DNA of 64,000 nt from Rhizobium sp. Pop5 (GCF_024721175.1 NZ_CP099399.1:1488001-1552000); one strand, 5' to 3'. Positions 8,088 through 17,755 are shown, counted from the first letter of the stretch. Notes: generated by a model not told the origin, from the sequence alone. Made by a program: numbers and translations.

Positions 8088-8898
8088 GGTCTTGTTCCTC
8101 AACCTTAGCGTTGTATTTAACCAATCACTAATTTTAGCTAATCAGTCGTTACGGCGACGGGTTATAGGACTAGGTTCTGGAGGGCGCAACAGCAACGCGA
8201 CAGTAAGTGCTTGAGAATCATAGCCATATTGCTGCCACATTATCCAAATGTATCCGAAGTTACATTTTGAAATACTTGGTGAATTTCGAGTCGCCCAAAA
8301 TGGGGCGGAATATATATCTCGCGTGCCGAGAATTATTCTTTCTACAACCATAGCGACGCATGCCCATTGAAAACATTAGAAAAACACGGCGGGCATAAGT
8401 GGATTCCCCCGCTAAAGGCGGAATCGACTTTTTTTTCCGAAATTGGCTATTTTGTCCACTTTCGGCTTAATTATTGCTATTACGGGAGGGCGTGAGCCTA
8501 GGAATCGAGCGTGCTCCGTCGGCTGATTCGGCCTGAATCGACCCGGTGCGGGAGATGCATGCACCATATTTATCGTATAAATCGGACGCCCGCAGGGGTC
8601 CCTGATTTTGCTCGCGACGTTGTGTAGAAGGTTATCGACGGTCGCCGCAACGACGATGTGATCCGACAAGCATCGGCTTCGCCAGGGCTGTCGTCGATAT
8701 GGCCCGCAACGGTAACGAAACATACGTAAGGCATGAATGACGACCGCGTGCCGAACGGGTTGTCGATGGTTTGCATGCCGTCTTCGGCGTGAAGCGGTGC
8801 TGCTGCAACATCTTCATTCCACCTCCCAACAGCCGTGCCAAAGCGCCCGCGGGATAATGCTTCGCATCCTCGCCGTCGGAAATTCTTTGCTACTCTTC
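8088..8898. other. Intergenic region (about 800 bp) upstream of the RTX gene
   Basis: No gene recognised. The first 300 bp are AT-rich and probably hold the RTX gene promoter. The remainder has only short overlapping frames without conserved features. A 9-bp match (8592-8600) to the 3' end of tRNA-Arg lies here. Confidence 0.45.
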
Positions 8899-9213
8899 TC
8901 AGCGATCCAGGAAATGATCGAAGTAGACCTTAGGGATCGGATAGGCGTGGACCCCTCTGTCGAGGAAGCTGTACCTGTTGAGGCAGCTTCTGAGAGCCGC
9001 GTTGTATTGGAGGCTTTGCGGGTCCGGCGAGCCTCTGAACCACGAGTTGGCTTCCGGCACGCAGCGCTGAAGCGCTCTATCGTATCGGGCTAGGAGGAGC
9101 GGATCGGTATCGACCCGGATGCCGCCATGGTAGGATTGATAGTTCGAGGGGGCTTCCGCCGCCGAAATGCAGCCTACACTCAGTACAAGACCTACTACCG
9201 CCATCAATCTCAT
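8899..9213 (-). CDS. Small exported protein of unknown function
   Basis: 104 aa from ATG 9213, which has GGGAG upstream; an ATG at 9231 would add six residues. A signal peptide (MRLMAVVGLVLSVGC, then ISAAEA) is followed by about 80 residues with a YDRALQRC-type segment, two conserved-looking Cys (RCVPEAN, SCLNRYS) that could form a disulfide, and a basic/aromatic tail. I recognise no family. The neighbours are non-coding on both sides. The coherent signal peptide and paired Cys support a real gene. Confidence 0.55.
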   Translation of the reverse strand: MRLMAVVGLVLSVGCISAAEAPSNYQSYHGGIRVDTDPLLLARYDRALQRCVPEANSWFRGSPDPQSLQYNAALRSCLNRYSFLDRGVHAYPIPKVYFDHFLDR

Positions 9214-9619
9214 TGGATGCCAATCTCCCATGGTCGATTATCCGAAGTAATCGATGCGAGATTATTGCTTCCCGCGCTTTCAGGCAAGCCGCCCCGTGAC
9301 GTCACAGAGCCGGCGGGAGAAGGTTATTTCTGCTCCTCCATCGAAGACAGAAAACCGAAATCCAACGGCAGCGCGATCGGCCGAATGCTCGGCTTTGGCA
9401 CAGTCGGGCCTGCCGCCACTGACATGGCGATAACCATCAGACATCATTGTCGGCCGCGGAACCCTGTTGCCGCGCTGAGAGGGGAAACATTCGTAATCCC
9501 GTGACGTTGCTTTTGCATGAGCGTCCTGCCGCTGCAGGCGCCCAATCGATCGAAGGTACGCGCGTTCCTCGATTTTCAGCTGCCGGACCGGTCGTTCGGC
9601 CCAGAAACGGAGGAAGATC
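9214..9619. other. Intergenic region (about 400 bp)
   Basis: No convincing gene. Short frames on both strands lack ribosome sites and family features. It presumably contains divergent promoters for the two flanking exported-protein genes. Confidence 0.4.
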
Positions 9620-10267
9620 ATGACTTATATGCACCTCAGACTGCCGCTTGCCCTGTTTGCATCCGCCTGTTCTGTCCTAGTGATGCCGGCAGGTCAGGCA
9701 CTCGCGATCGATGTCGGCGTGTCAGTGAATGCAGGCAATGCCGTCAGCGCCGATGTCGGGGCCTCGCTCGGCGTCAGAAGCGGCGCTGATGCAACGGCCA
9801 ATGCATCCGTCGGCGGCTCGAACGGCTTCAATGCCGATGCGACTGTCAGTGCTGGCAGCGGTCAAGGTATCGATGCCGATGTCAATGCCAGTGTCGGCGG
9901 CAGCGATGCTCTCGGGGCGAACGCCAAGGCCAGGCTTGGCGGTGGGCGTGGGCTCAATGCCGATATCAACGCACGCACAGGCCGTTCCCGCGGGATCGAT
10001 GCCCAAGCCACGGCTTCGGTTGGCGGCGTTAACGGCATCAACGCCAATCTCGCTATCGGTGGTGCGAAAGGTGAGGGGGCAACGGCAGCTGCGCCGGATA
10101 CCGCGGCCGATCCGGTTGAGGCTCGCACCCTCGAGGCCTTCCGCAGCATGCCGGCCGATCAGCGACGCAAGATCCTCATCCGTTGCGTCGATATCTCCGC
10201 CTCGGGTGGCTCCGACGCCGGTCTTGCCGGTCTCTGCCAGCTCCTGCGGACGACGGCCTCCCGCTGA
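9620..10267 (+). CDS. Exported protein of eight 14-residue Gly/Ala/Asn repeats
   Basis: 215 aa, ATG 9620 with a strong GGAGGAAG site. Residues 1-29 are a Sec signal peptide (cleavage after QALA). Residues 35-146 divide exactly into eight 14-residue repeats, for example SVGGSNGFNADATV, SAGSGQGIDADVNA, RLGGGRGLNADINA and SVGGVNGINANLAI. The loose consensus is S-V-G-G-x-x-G-h-x-A-D-A-x-A (h hydrophobic). Such regular Gly/Asn/Asp repeats suggest a beta-roll or solenoid. The C-terminal ~55 residues form a separate charged domain with AFRSMPADQRRKILIRC and a second Cys in LCQLL. I recognise no characterised family. It is exported and probably periplasmic or surface-located. Confidence 0.75.
   Translation: MTYMHLRLPLALFASACSVLVMPAGQALAIDVGVSVNAGNAVSADVGASLGVRSGADATANASVGGSNGFNADATVSAGSGQGIDADVNASVGGSDALGANAKARLGGGRGLNADINARTGRSRGIDAQATASVGGVNGINANLAIGGAKGEGATAAAPDTAADPVEARTLEAFRSMPADQRRKILIRCVDISASGGSDAGLAGLCQLLRTTASR
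9722..10057 (+). repeat. Eight tandem 42-bp repeats (14 aa each)
   Basis: In-frame degenerate 42-bp units coding residues 35-146 of the exported protein. Protein periodicity is exact with no insertions, while DNA identity between units is modest, so this is an old array kept by selection. Confidence 0.75.
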
Positions 10268-10288
10268 ATGCGCCTATGAACAAAAAAA

Positions 10289-10315
10289 GACCCGCCGAGC
10301 ATCGCTCGGCGGGTC
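10289..10315. terminator. Bidirectional Rho-independent terminator
   Basis: Perfect 12-bp stem (GACCCGCCGAGC) with a 3-nt loop. It is preceded by seven A residues, which give a U-run for minus-strand transcripts ending the aap operon. On the plus side it closes the repeat-protein gene. Confidence 0.85.
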
Positions 10316-10336
10316 TTCAAGAAGCTCGCACCGCTC

Positions 10337-11110
10337 TCAGTGCAGAATCTGGCTGAGGAACAGCTTGGTGCGTTCGTGCTGCGGATTGTCGAAGAACTCG
10401 GCGGGCGAATTCTGCTCGACGATCTGGCCCTGGTCCATAAAGATCACGCGGTTCGCGACCTGGCGGGCGAAGCCCATTTCATGGGTGACGCAGAGCATGG
10501 TCATGCCTTCTTCGGCGAGACCCACCATAGTGTCGAGCACTTCCTTGATCATTTCGGGGTCGAGCGCCGAGGTCGGCTCGTCGAACAGCATGATCTTCGG
10601 GTTCATGCAGAGCGAGCGGGCGATCGCCACACGCTGCTGCTGGCCGCCGGAGAGCTGGCCCGGATATTTGTTGGCCTGCTCCGGGATCTTGACGCGCTTC
10701 AGGAAGTGCATGGCGATCTCTTCCGCCTGCGCCTTCGGCATCTTGCGCACCCAGATCGGCGCCAGCGTGCAGTTTTCCAGGATCGTCAGGTGCGGGAAGA
10801 GGTTGAAGTGCTGAAACACCATGCCGACTTCGCGCCTGACCTCATCGATCTTCTTCAGATCGTTGGTAAGCTCCGTGCCGTCGACGATGATCTTGCCCTT
10901 CTGATGTTCCTCCAGCCGGTTGATGCAGCGGATCATCGTCGATTTGCCTGAGCCCGACGGACCGGCGATGACGATGCGCTCGCCGCGCATGACCTTGAGG
11001 TTGATGTCGCGCAGCACGTGAAAATCGCCGTACCACTTGTTCATGTTGATGATCTCGATGGCGACCTCGGTTGCCGACACGGCCATCTTCTTTGTCTGTG
11101 CTTCTGCCAT
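10337..11110 (-). CDS. aapP: General L-amino acid ABC transporter, ATP-binding protein
   Basis: 257 aa. This is the ATPase of the broad-specificity Aap system that imports L-amino acids across the inner membrane. Walker [10 protein letters not shown] lies at ~50-58, signature LSGGQQQR at ~155, Walker [13 protein letters not shown], and the H-loop His in CVTHEMGFA. It is the last gene of aapJQMP, 15 bases after aapM. In Rhizobium leguminosarum this system is the main amino-acid uptake route and matters in bacteroids, with nitrogen (Ntr) control known from the literature rather than seen here. Confidence 0.97.
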   Translation of the reverse strand: MAEAQTKKMAVSATEVAIEIINMNKWYGDFHVLRDINLKVMRGERIVIAGPSGSGKSTMIRCINRLEEHQKGKIIVDGTELTNDLKKIDEVRREVGMVFQHFNLFPHLTILENCTLAPIWVRKMPKAQAEEIAMHFLKRVKIPEQANKYPGQLSGGQQQRVAIARSLCMNPKIMLFDEPTSALDPEMIKEVLDTMVGLAEEGMTMLCVTHEMGFARQVANRVIFMDQGQIVEQNSPAEFFDNPQHERTKLFLSQILH

Positions 11111-11125
11111 TGTGTGTTCCTTTTC

Positions 11126-12271
11126 TTATCTTTTGTGGCCGGTATCGAGGTGACGTTCCATGAATGCTGAATAGCGGGACATGCCGAAGCAGAACAGCCA
11201 GAAGGAGAAGCCGGCGAAAATCAAGCCCGTCAGAGGTGTTACCGCGCTGGCCCAGTTCGGATCGGTGAAGAGGAAACGAACGATGCCGAGCAGGTCGTAC
11301 ATGCTGATGATCGACACCAGCGACGTGTCCTTGAACATGCCGATGCAGGTATTGACGATACCGGGGATCACCAGCTTGATCGCCTGCGGCAGGATGATCA
11401 GCCGCATCTTCTGCCAATACCCGAGGCCGAGCGAATCGGCGCCTTCGAATTGCCCCTTCGGAATTGCCTGCAGGCCGCCGCGAATGACCTCGGCCATATA
11501 GGCGGAGGCGAAGATCGATACGCCGACGATTGCGCGCAGCAGCTTGTCGACTGTCCAGCCGGCCGGCAGGAACAGCGGCAGCATGACGCTCGCCATGAAG
11601 AGCACCGTGATCAGCGGCACGCCGCGAACGACTTCGATGAAGATGACGCAGACCGTGCGGATAACAGGCATGTGCGAGCGCCTGCCGAGCGCCAGGACAA
11701 TGCCGAGCGGGAAGGAGACCGCGATGCCGACGAAGGATAGTACCAGCGTCACCATCAGTCCGCCCCAGCGCGGAGTCTCGACGATTTCCAGGCCAAATCC
11801 GCCGTAAAGCAGAAAGATGGAAATGATCGGCAGCACGCCGAAGAGCAGGATGGCGTTCAGGCCCTTGCGCGGCGCGGAAGGGATGAGCATCGGCACGAGC
11901 AGGAGTACGAAGAGAATGCCGACCAGCGTCGGCCGCCAGCGCTGGTCGACTGTGTAGTTTCCGTAGATGATCTGGTCGAACTTTGCGTTGATGAAGGCCC
12001 AGCAGGCACCGCTCCAGCCGTCCGGCTGGATGCCGCCCTGAACTGTCGTTGCGCAGAAGGTGCGGTCCGGCCCGCTCCAGACGGCCTTCACGAACAGCCA
12101 GTCGATCGCGTGGAACAGAGCCCAGGCGAGAAAGACCAGCGCCAGGATTGTAAGGATTATGTCCTTTGGCGTCGCAAGCAGGTTACGGTGAAGCCAGGCA
12201 ACCGCGCCTTTTTCTCCCGAGGGAGGAGGCTCCGGCGCCAGTATCGCGGTTCTGACGAAACTGTTGCTCAT
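11126..12271 (-). CDS. aapM: General L-amino acid ABC transporter, permease AapM
   Basis: 381 aa from the ATG at 12271, with GGAGAG seven bases upstream. It is a HisMQ-type inner-membrane permease with several hydrophobic helices. The long, less conserved N-terminal half carries a periplasmic insertion with two Cys ([17 protein letters not shown]). The C-terminal half has the ABC permease domain, including the EAA loop region around [21 protein letters not shown] that contacts AapP. It starts one base after the aapQ stop, consistent with translational coupling and an AapQ-AapM heterodimer. Confidence 0.96.
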   Translation of the reverse strand: MSNSFVRTAILAPEPPPSGEKGAVAWLHRNLLATPKDIILTILALVFLAWALFHAIDWLFVKAVWSGPDRTFCATTVQGGIQPDGWSGACWAFINAKFDQIIYGNYTVDQRWRPTLVGILFVLLLVPMLIPSAPRKGLNAILLFGVLPIISIFLLYGGFGLEIVETPRWGGLMVTLVLSFVGIAVSFPLGIVLALGRRSHMPVIRTVCVIFIEVVRGVPLITVLFMASVMLPLFLPAGWTVDKLLRAIVGVSIFASAYMAEVIRGGLQAIPKGQFEGADSLGLGYWQKMRLIILPQAIKLVIPGIVNTCIGMFKDTSLVSIISMYDLLGIVRFLFTDPNWASAVTPLTGLIFAGFSFWLFCFGMSRYSAFMERHLDTGHKR

Positions 12272-12272
12272 C

Positions 12273-13475
12273 TTATCTCTCCACCAGCGCCATCTTGGCA
12301 TTGAACCAGTTCATGAACAGCGAGGTCACGATACTGAGGCTGAGATAGACGACCATCCAGATCAGGATCACCTCCACGGACTGGCCGGTCTGGTTCAGCG
12401 TCGTGCTGCCGACGGCGACGAGATCGGCAAAACCGATGGCGATCGCCAGAGACGAGTTCTTGGTGAGATTGAGATACTGGCTGCTCAGCGGTGGAATGAT
12501 GATGCGGAACGCCTGCGGAATGACGACCAGGCGGGTGATCGACGAGGGATGAAGCCCAAGTGCGGCTGCAGCTTCCGTCTGCCCCTTCGGCACGCCGCGA
12601 ATGCCCGCACGCACGATCTCGGCGATGAAGGCTGCGGTATAGAATGAAAGCGCCAGGAAGAGGGACATGAACTCCGGCCCGACGACGGAGCCGCCGGTGA
12701 GGTTGAATTTGCCGGCGATCGGATAATCGAAGGAGAGCGGTGCCCCAGCGATCAGGAAAGCAACGAGCGGCAGGCCGATGAGCAAGCCGATCGAAACCCA
12801 GATCGTGTGGAACGGCTGACCGGTCGCTGCCTGTCGGCGATGCGCCCATCGGGCCGTCGCGATGACGGCGATGATCGCGATGACGAAGGCGACGCCGACG
12901 AGCCAGAAACCTTCACCGAAGATCGGCTTGGGGAAGGAAAGGCCGCGATTGTTGAGAAACGAGCCGAGCGGCAGGTGCAGCGATTCGCGTGCGTTGGGCA
13001 GAACCGCGAGAACGCCCGAATACCAGAAGAAGATCACAAGCAGCGGCGGGATATTGCGGAAGACTTCGACATAAACCGTGCATAGTTTGGCAATCAGCCA
13101 GTTCCGCGAGAGGCGGCCAATGCCGACGATGAAGCCGATGATGGTGGCCGTGATGATGCCGGTAACGGCGATCAGCAGCGTATTCAGAAGGCCGACGACC
13201 AGCGCGCGGCCATAGGTCGAATCGCTGGAGTAGGCGATCAGCGACTGGCCGACCTCGAAGCCGGCGCGGCCGTTCAGAAAGCCGAAGCCCGATGCGATAT
13301 TGGCACGCGCCAGATTGACGGCGGTGTTGTGCGCCACCCACCAGACGAATGTGACCAGTAGTACGATGGTGATAACCTGGAAGAAAATGCCCCGGATCAT
13401 CGGGTCGTAGAGGGCGGACTGAAGGCTCCAGCCGCTCTTGGATAAACGTGTCGAATCCAAAGCCTGATGCGTCAT
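12273..13475 (-). CDS. aapQ: General L-amino acid ABC transporter, permease AapQ
   Basis: 400 aa, ATG 13475 preceded by a GGGGA site. It is the second membrane subunit of the amino-acid importer and has the same architecture as AapM: an N-terminal helix and periplasmic part, then a HisMQ permease core. The EAA-type loop ([25 protein letters not shown]) docks on the ATPase. A long periplasmic stretch around residues 70-90 mentions the [10 protein letters not shown] motif typical of this family. It is separated from aapJ by ~98 bp containing a stable stem-loop. Confidence 0.96.
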   Translation of the reverse strand: MTHQALDSTRLSKSGWSLQSALYDPMIRGIFFQVITIVLLVTFVWWVAHNTAVNLARANIASGFGFLNGRAGFEVGQSLIAYSSDSTYGRALVVGLLNTLLIAVTGIITATIIGFIVGIGRLSRNWLIAKLCTVYVEVFRNIPPLLVIFFWYSGVLAVLPNARESLHLPLGSFLNNRGLSFPKPIFGEGFWLVGVAFVIAIIAVIATARWAHRRQAATGQPFHTIWVSIGLLIGLPLVAFLIAGAPLSFDYPIAGKFNLTGGSVVGPEFMSLFLALSFYTAAFIAEIVRAGIRGVPKGQTEAAAALGLHPSSITRLVVIPQAFRIIIPPLSSQYLNLTKNSSLAIAIGFADLVAVGSTTLNQTGQSVEVILIWMVVYLSLSIVTSLFMNWFNAKMALVER

Positions 13476-13529
13476 GCTTGGCCAATTCCCCGTTATGCGC
13501 TCCTTTTCGGAGCTTTTTTATTTGGAGGA

Positions 13530-13553
13530 GGAAAGGCGGTCGCCCGCCTTTCC
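13530..13553 (-). repeat. Stem-loop between aapJ and aapQ
   Basis: Perfect 10-bp stem (GGAAAGGCGG/CCGCCTTTCC) with a 4-nt loop and no U-run. Its position after the binding-protein gene suggests it stabilises the aapJ transcript 3' end or partly attenuates read-through, so binding protein exceeds permease. Confidence 0.7.
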
Positions 13554-13573
13554 GGCTTCATGCGTGATGCCGC

Positions 13574-14599
13574 TCAGCGAACCGGCGGAGCGTACTGAAT
13601 GCCGCCCTTGTTCCACAGGGCGTTGAGGCCGCGAGCGATCTTGAGTGGGCTGCCCTGGCCGATGTTGCGCTCGAAGACTTCGCCGTAATTGCCGACGTTC
13701 TTGACGATGTTGTAGGCCCAGTCGTTGGTCAGGCCGAGATCGGTGCCGATCTTGGTATCGGCTTCGACGCCAAGGAAGCGCTTGATGTCAGGGTTCGGCG
13801 AGTTCTTCATCTCGTCGACATTCGCCTGAGTGATGCCGAATTCTTCAGCGTTGATCATGGCATAGCCAACCCAGCTGACGATATCGAACCACTGGTCGTC
13901 ACCCTGGCGAACGGCCGGGGCGAGCGGCTCCTTGGAGATGATTTCCGGCAGGATCGCATGTTCGTCCGGGTTCTTCAGCGTCAGACGCAGCGAATAGAGA
14001 CCCGACTGGTCGGTCGTATAGACGTCGCAGCGGCCGGCATCATAGGCGGCATTGACCTCGTCCAGCTTTTCGAAGACGACCGGATTGTACTGAAGGTTGT
14101 TTGCCTTGAAGTAGTCAGCGAGGTTGAGCTCGGTGGTCGTGCCCGACTGCACACAAACGGACGCGCCGGAGAGTTCGAGCGCCGACTTCACGTTCAGGCT
14201 CTTGCGGACCATGAAGCCCTGGCCGTCATAGTAGTTGACGAAGCGAAAGTTCAGGCCGAGTGCCGTATCGCGGTTGATCGACCAGGTCGTATTACGGGCG
14301 AGCACATCGATCTCACCAGATTGAAGGGCCGGGAAGCGATTGGCGGCGCTGAGGGGGGTGAATTTTACCTTGGTGGGGTCGCCGAAGACGGCCGCAGAGA
14401 CTGCCTTGCAGAAGTCGACGTCGAAGCCGGCCCAATTGCCGGAAGCGTCAGGCGCGGCAAAGCCGGCCAGGCCCGTATTGACGCCGCACTGGATGAAACC
14501 CTTTGCTTTGACGTCTCCGAGAGTGGTGGCCGAGGCGGCCGAGGCGCCAAGTGCCAAAACTGCTGCGCCGAGAGCGGCGGACAGAAGCTTGTTCGTCAT
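13574..14599 (-). CDS. aapJ: General L-amino acid ABC transporter, periplasmic binding protein
   Basis: 341 aa with a signal peptide ending at ASAATTLGDV (ALGASAASA-TT). It is the periplasmic receptor that captures L-amino acids and delivers them to AapQM. It belongs to the SBP_bac_3 family: FIQCGVNTGLAGFAAPDASG at the start of the mature chain, GFDVDFCKAVSAAVFGD, and the binding-site stretch LARNTTWSINRDTALGLNF. It is the first gene of the operon. The 350 bp upstream, shared with metC, should hold its promoter. Confidence 0.97.
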   Translation of the reverse strand: MTNKLLSAALGAAVLALGASAASATTLGDVKAKGFIQCGVNTGLAGFAAPDASGNWAGFDVDFCKAVSAAVFGDPTKVKFTPLSAANRFPALQSGEIDVLARNTTWSINRDTALGLNFRFVNYYDGQGFMVRKSLNVKSALELSGASVCVQSGTTTELNLADYFKANNLQYNPVVFEKLDEVNAAYDAGRCDVYTTDQSGLYSLRLTLKNPDEHAILPEIISKEPLAPAVRQGDDQWFDIVSWVGYAMINAEEFGITQANVDEMKNSPNPDIKRFLGVEADTKIGTDLGLTNDWAYNIVKNVGNYGEVFERNIGQGSPLKIARGLNALWNKGGIQYAPPVR

Positions 14600-14948
14600 T
14601 TTTTCCCAACCTTTTCCGTTGTCTTATATTTTCTTGTGGGGAGTCCCGGCGGAAAAACCTGCCGCCCCCATGTGCCTCGACACCCTCCCGGCGCGAGTAG
14701 GTCTATCACAGTCGCAAATGTCACTATGGTCAAGTGTCGCCATCAATAATTGCGGCAAAATTCAGAATTTTGGCAGATTGGGCTGCATTCCTGGGCGACT
14801 GGCTACGAAATAGGCGTCCGGTTGCGGAAAAATAACGCGAAAATCATAAAATTCCGCCGCATGCCAGCCATCGCCGAGGGGTTGACCGGAGCGGGCCGGG
14901 CGTCCAAAGGTTTGGTTTCGCGACCCTTCGCCAAAGGCTATTTCCGAC
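14600..14948. other. Divergent promoter region aapJ/metC
   Basis: About 350 bp without a gene. It contains a plausible sigma-70 promoter for aapJ at 14705-14733. I see no clear sigma-54 -24/-12 element or NtrC dyad, despite the known nitrogen control of this operon in R. leguminosarum. Confidence 0.5.
14705..14733 (-). promoter_or_regulatory. Candidate sigma-70 promoter for aapJ
   Basis: On the minus strand TTGACC (14728-14733) is followed after a 17-base spacer by TGTGAT (14705-14710), about 106 bases before the aapJ ATG. The -35 box is good and the -10 box is weak. This rests on sequence match only. Confidence 0.35.
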
Positions 14949-16138
14949 ATGAAAGACAAAGACAGCTTGCTTGAGAACGCCGGCATCAATACCCGCCTGA
15001 CCCATATCGGCAATGACCCGTTCGATTATCACGGCTTCGTCAATCCGCCGGTCGTGCATGCTTCGACGGTGCTGTTTCCGAATGCGCGGACGATGGAGAC
15101 GCACGCACAGAAATATACCTACGGAACGCGGGGCACCCCGACGACGGACGCGCTCTGCGAGGCGATCGACGCGCTCGAAGGTTCGGCCGGCACGATCCTC
15201 GTGCCCTCGGGGCTTGCGGCTGTCACCATTCCGTTCCTGGGTTTCGTCGCCGCCGGCGATCATGCGCTCGTCGTCGATTCGGTCTACGGCCCGACGCGCC
15301 ATTTCTGCGATACGATGCTGAAGCGCCTCGGGTCGAGGTCGAATATTACGATCCGGGGATCGGCGCCGGCATCGAAGCGCTGTTCCGGCCGAATACCAAG
15401 CTCGTCCATACCGAGGCTCCCGGCTCCAATACCTTCGAAATGCAGGATATTCCGGCGATCTCGGCGGTTGCGCACCGCCACGGCGCCGTCGTCATGATGG
15501 ACAATACCTGGGCGACGCCGCTCTATTTCAAGCCGCTCGATCATGGCGTCGACATCTCCATCCATGCATCGACCAAATATCCTTCCGGCCATTCCGACAT
15601 TCTGCTCGGGACGGTTTCGGCCAATGCCGAACATTGGCCGAGGCTGAAGGAGGCAAACGGTGTACTCGGCATTTGCGGCGCGCCTGACGATGCCTACCAG
15701 ATCTTGCGCGGACTGCGCACCATGGGCCTGCGCCTCGAGCGGCACTACGAAAGCGCGCTGGCGATTGCGGAGTGGCTGGAGGGCAGGGAGGATGTCGCGC
15801 GTGTCCTCCATCCGGCCTTGCCGAGTTTCCCCTCTCACCATATCTGGAAGCGCGATTTCAAGGGTGCCAGCGGCATCTTCTCCTTCGTGCTCGCGGCAGA
15901 CAGCCCCGACAAGTTCAAGGCAAAGGCGCATGCTTTCCTCGATGCGCTGAGAATTTTCGGTCTCGGCTATTCCTGGGGCGGCTTTGAAAGCCTTGCCCTG
16001 AATGCGAATCTCAAAGATCGTACGGTCGCCAAAGCCCCGACCGACGGCCCGGTCATCCGCCTGCAAATCGGCATCGAGGACGTGGCCGACCTCAAGGCCG
16101 ATATCGAACGGGGCTTTGCCGCCGCAAGCGCGGTCTAA
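14949..16138 (+). pseudogene. metC: Cystathionine beta-lyase, frameshifted
   Basis: The gene would encode a 396-aa PLP enzyme that splits cystathionine to homocysteine, pyruvate and ammonia in methionine synthesis. The first 127 codons read well (NTRLTHIGNDP, YTYGTRGTPTTDALCEAID). After CDTMLKRLG the frame breaks. One base is missing in the G-run at 15330-15332. From 15332 the next frame continues without a gap (VEVEYYDPGIGAGIEALFRP) to the stop at 16138. It includes the PLP-lysine block HASTKYPSGHSD and the C-terminal SWGGFESL. Everything else is intact, so this is either a recent mutation, a phase-variable site or a sequencing error. As written, the product is a truncated, inactive protein ending at 15497. 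Confidence 0.9.
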
Positions 16139-16174
16139 GCGGACGGGCAGGGTGCTGCCACCGCTTGCGACGCC

Positions 16175-17329
16175 TTACGGCAGATGCAGAGCCCGATAGC
16201 CGTAGATCCAGTCGAGATCCGCCGCGAGGCTTTGCGGCGGCTTGAGGCCGAGGACGAGATCGCGGCCGATCCGGATCGGCCCTTTCGCATGATAGGCAAA
16301 CCGGTTGAAGGCACCACGCTGGCGAAGCCTGGCGATACGCGGCGCGCGATGCTTCTCGAAGAGCGGCAGCGCTTCCGCTGCGGAGCGGTTCGAAAGAAAT
16401 GCGGCAAGCTCGTAAGCGTCTTCGATCGCCATGGCCGCTCCCTGCGCGGCAAAGGGCATCATCGCATGTGCGGCATCGCCGATCAGAACCGTCTTGCGGC
16501 CGTCCTGCCAGACGCCCGCTGTGGTTTCGAACAACGGCCAGAAAGTCAATCTTCCCTGTTTTTCGAACAGTGAAAGGATTGCGGCGTTCCAGCCGGAAAG
16601 GCGCGTCCGCAACTGCGCGCGCTGCTCGGTCGTCGGTTCGCTTTGCCAGGCCTGCGGCGCAAGGTTGCCGGCCGTGATCGCAACCATGTTGAAGCTTCTC
16701 GTCTCTTTCAAGGGATAGCAGACGAGATGCGCCGCCCCGCCGAGGAAGGCGGAAACGCTTGTCCGGTCGAGAAAACCGGGCGCCTCATCTTCGTCAATAG
16801 TGAAGCGATAGGCGACATTGCCGGAAAAACGCGGCGAGGGGCTGCCGGGAATGGATGCACGGAGCTTCGACCAGACGCCGTCCGCGCCGATGACCAGATC
16901 GGCCGCGCGCTCGAAAGACGGCAGGCCGGATTCCATCCGCACGCCGAGGTGAAGCCGGCAGAGCGGATCGGCCTCGACGGCGGCCAGAAGGGCCTTCTGC
17001 AATGTGGTGCGATGCAGGACGCCGTAGGGAGCGCCCCAGCGTTCCCGCGCGAATTTTCCTGCCGGGACGGCCGCGAGCTGGCGGAGCGAACTACCTGATA
17101 TCAGCCGGATCGCGTCCGGTTCCAGCCAAACCGTCGACAGCCTTTCCAGGATGCCGAGTTCGGCAAGGATGCGGGAGGCGTTCGGCGACACCTGCAATCC
17201 GGCGCCCACCTCGGTGAGTTCGCCTGCCTGCTCGAAAATCTCCGAGCTGATGCCGCGACGCGAAAGCGAAAGGGCAGCGGTCAGCCCGGCAATTCCGGCG
17301 CCGATGATGGCGGCATGTTCGACCGGCAT
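16175..17329 (-). CDS. FAD-dependent monooxygenase (salicylate hydroxylase/UbiH-like)
   Basis: 384 aa. It is a class A flavoprotein monooxygenase, a type that uses NAD(P)H and O2 to hydroxylate aromatic or related substrates. The Rossmann GxGxxG motif is at the N-terminus (AAIIGAGIAGLTAALSLSRRG). The DG motif (LVIGADGVWSKLR) lies in the middle. The GD motif (VLIGDAAHAMMPFAAQGAAM) is near residues 285-305. The substrate cannot be told from sequence; salicylate-1-monooxygenase is the usual automatic label. It ends 36 bases past metC, convergent with it. On its own strand it follows the zinc-finger gene by 22 bases and is probably co-transcribed. Confidence 0.85.
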   Translation of the reverse strand: MPVEHAAIIGAGIAGLTAALSLSRRGISSEIFEQAGELTEVGAGLQVSPNASRILAELGILERLSTVWLEPDAIRLISGSSLRQLAAVPAGKFARERWGAPYGVLHRTTLQKALLAAVEADPLCRLHLGVRMESGLPSFERAADLVIGADGVWSKLRASIPGSPSPRFSGNVAYRFTIDEDEAPGFLDRTSVSAFLGGAAHLVCYPLKETRSFNMVAITAGNLAPQAWQSEPTTEQRAQLRTRLSGWNAAILSLFEKQGRLTFWPLFETTAGVWQDGRKTVLIGDAAHAMMPFAAQGAAMAIEDAYELAAFLSNRSAAEALPLFEKHRAPRIARLRQRGAFNRFAYHAKGPIRIGRDLVLGLKPPQSLAADLDWIYGYRALHLP

Positions 17330-17351
17330 TATCCGTCCGATCCTGGACGGG

Positions 17352-17597
17352 TTACGCCGCCTTCACGTGGAAAACGCAACCGGCCGGATTGGTCTGGCTC
17401 GGCTTGAGCGAAGAATTGAAGCGGTAAAGCGTCGAGCAGTAGGAACAGACCTTCTCGTTGTCGTCACCCATGTCGATGAAGATATGCGGATGGTCGAAGG
17501 GAGCCGAAGCGCCGGTGCACATGAATTCCTTGACACCGACTTCGATGACGCGGTGACCGCCGTCGTTCTGGAAGTGGGGAATGTTGTGGCCGGCCAT
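17352..17597 (-). CDS. CHCC zinc-finger protein (NDUFS6-like)
   Basis: 81 aa from ATG 17597 with GGAG upstream. The pattern C27-x8-H36-x14-C51-x2-C54 fits the zf-CHCC family (PF10276), the domain of mitochondrial complex I subunit NDUFS6 (13 kDa). The bacterial homologue probably helps assemble NADH:quinone oxidoreductase or binds zinc in an iron-sulfur context. It sits upstream of the flavin monooxygenase with 22 bases between, which may only reflect co-transcription. A longer in-frame start adds residues with no similarity, so I use the shorter one. Confidence 0.88.
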   Translation of the reverse strand: MAGHNIPHFQNDGGHRVIEVGVKEFMCTGASAPFDHPHIFIDMGDDNEKVCSYCSTLYRFNSSLKPSQTNPAGCVFHVKAA

Positions 17598-17755
17598 GTC
17601 GCTCTCCGAATGCTTTGAAACGTGCGCGGACCTTATAAGCCTTCGCTGCAAATGTGTAGAGCCAAAGCGCCGCGCCAGACACAGTTTTTAGCCACAGTTT
17701 TTGGCTTCACGCTGACGGGCGGCTCCATTATGGTCGCGCCAAAAAGGAAGGGCCG

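Noticed and set aside
8412..8841. Several small minus-strand genes upstream of the RTX gene
   Set aside because: Three overlapping frames, none with a ribosome site, hydrophobic pattern or family resemblance.
14600..14760. Sigma-54/NtrC site upstream of aapJ
   Set aside because: Expected from known nitrogen regulation, but no GG-N10-GC -24/-12 element or NtrC dyad could be seen.
14949..15497. A 182-aa stand-alone protein as the metC product
   Set aside because: Its last ~55 residues after the G-run are frame-shifted nonsense. The true C-terminal coding sequence continues in another frame.
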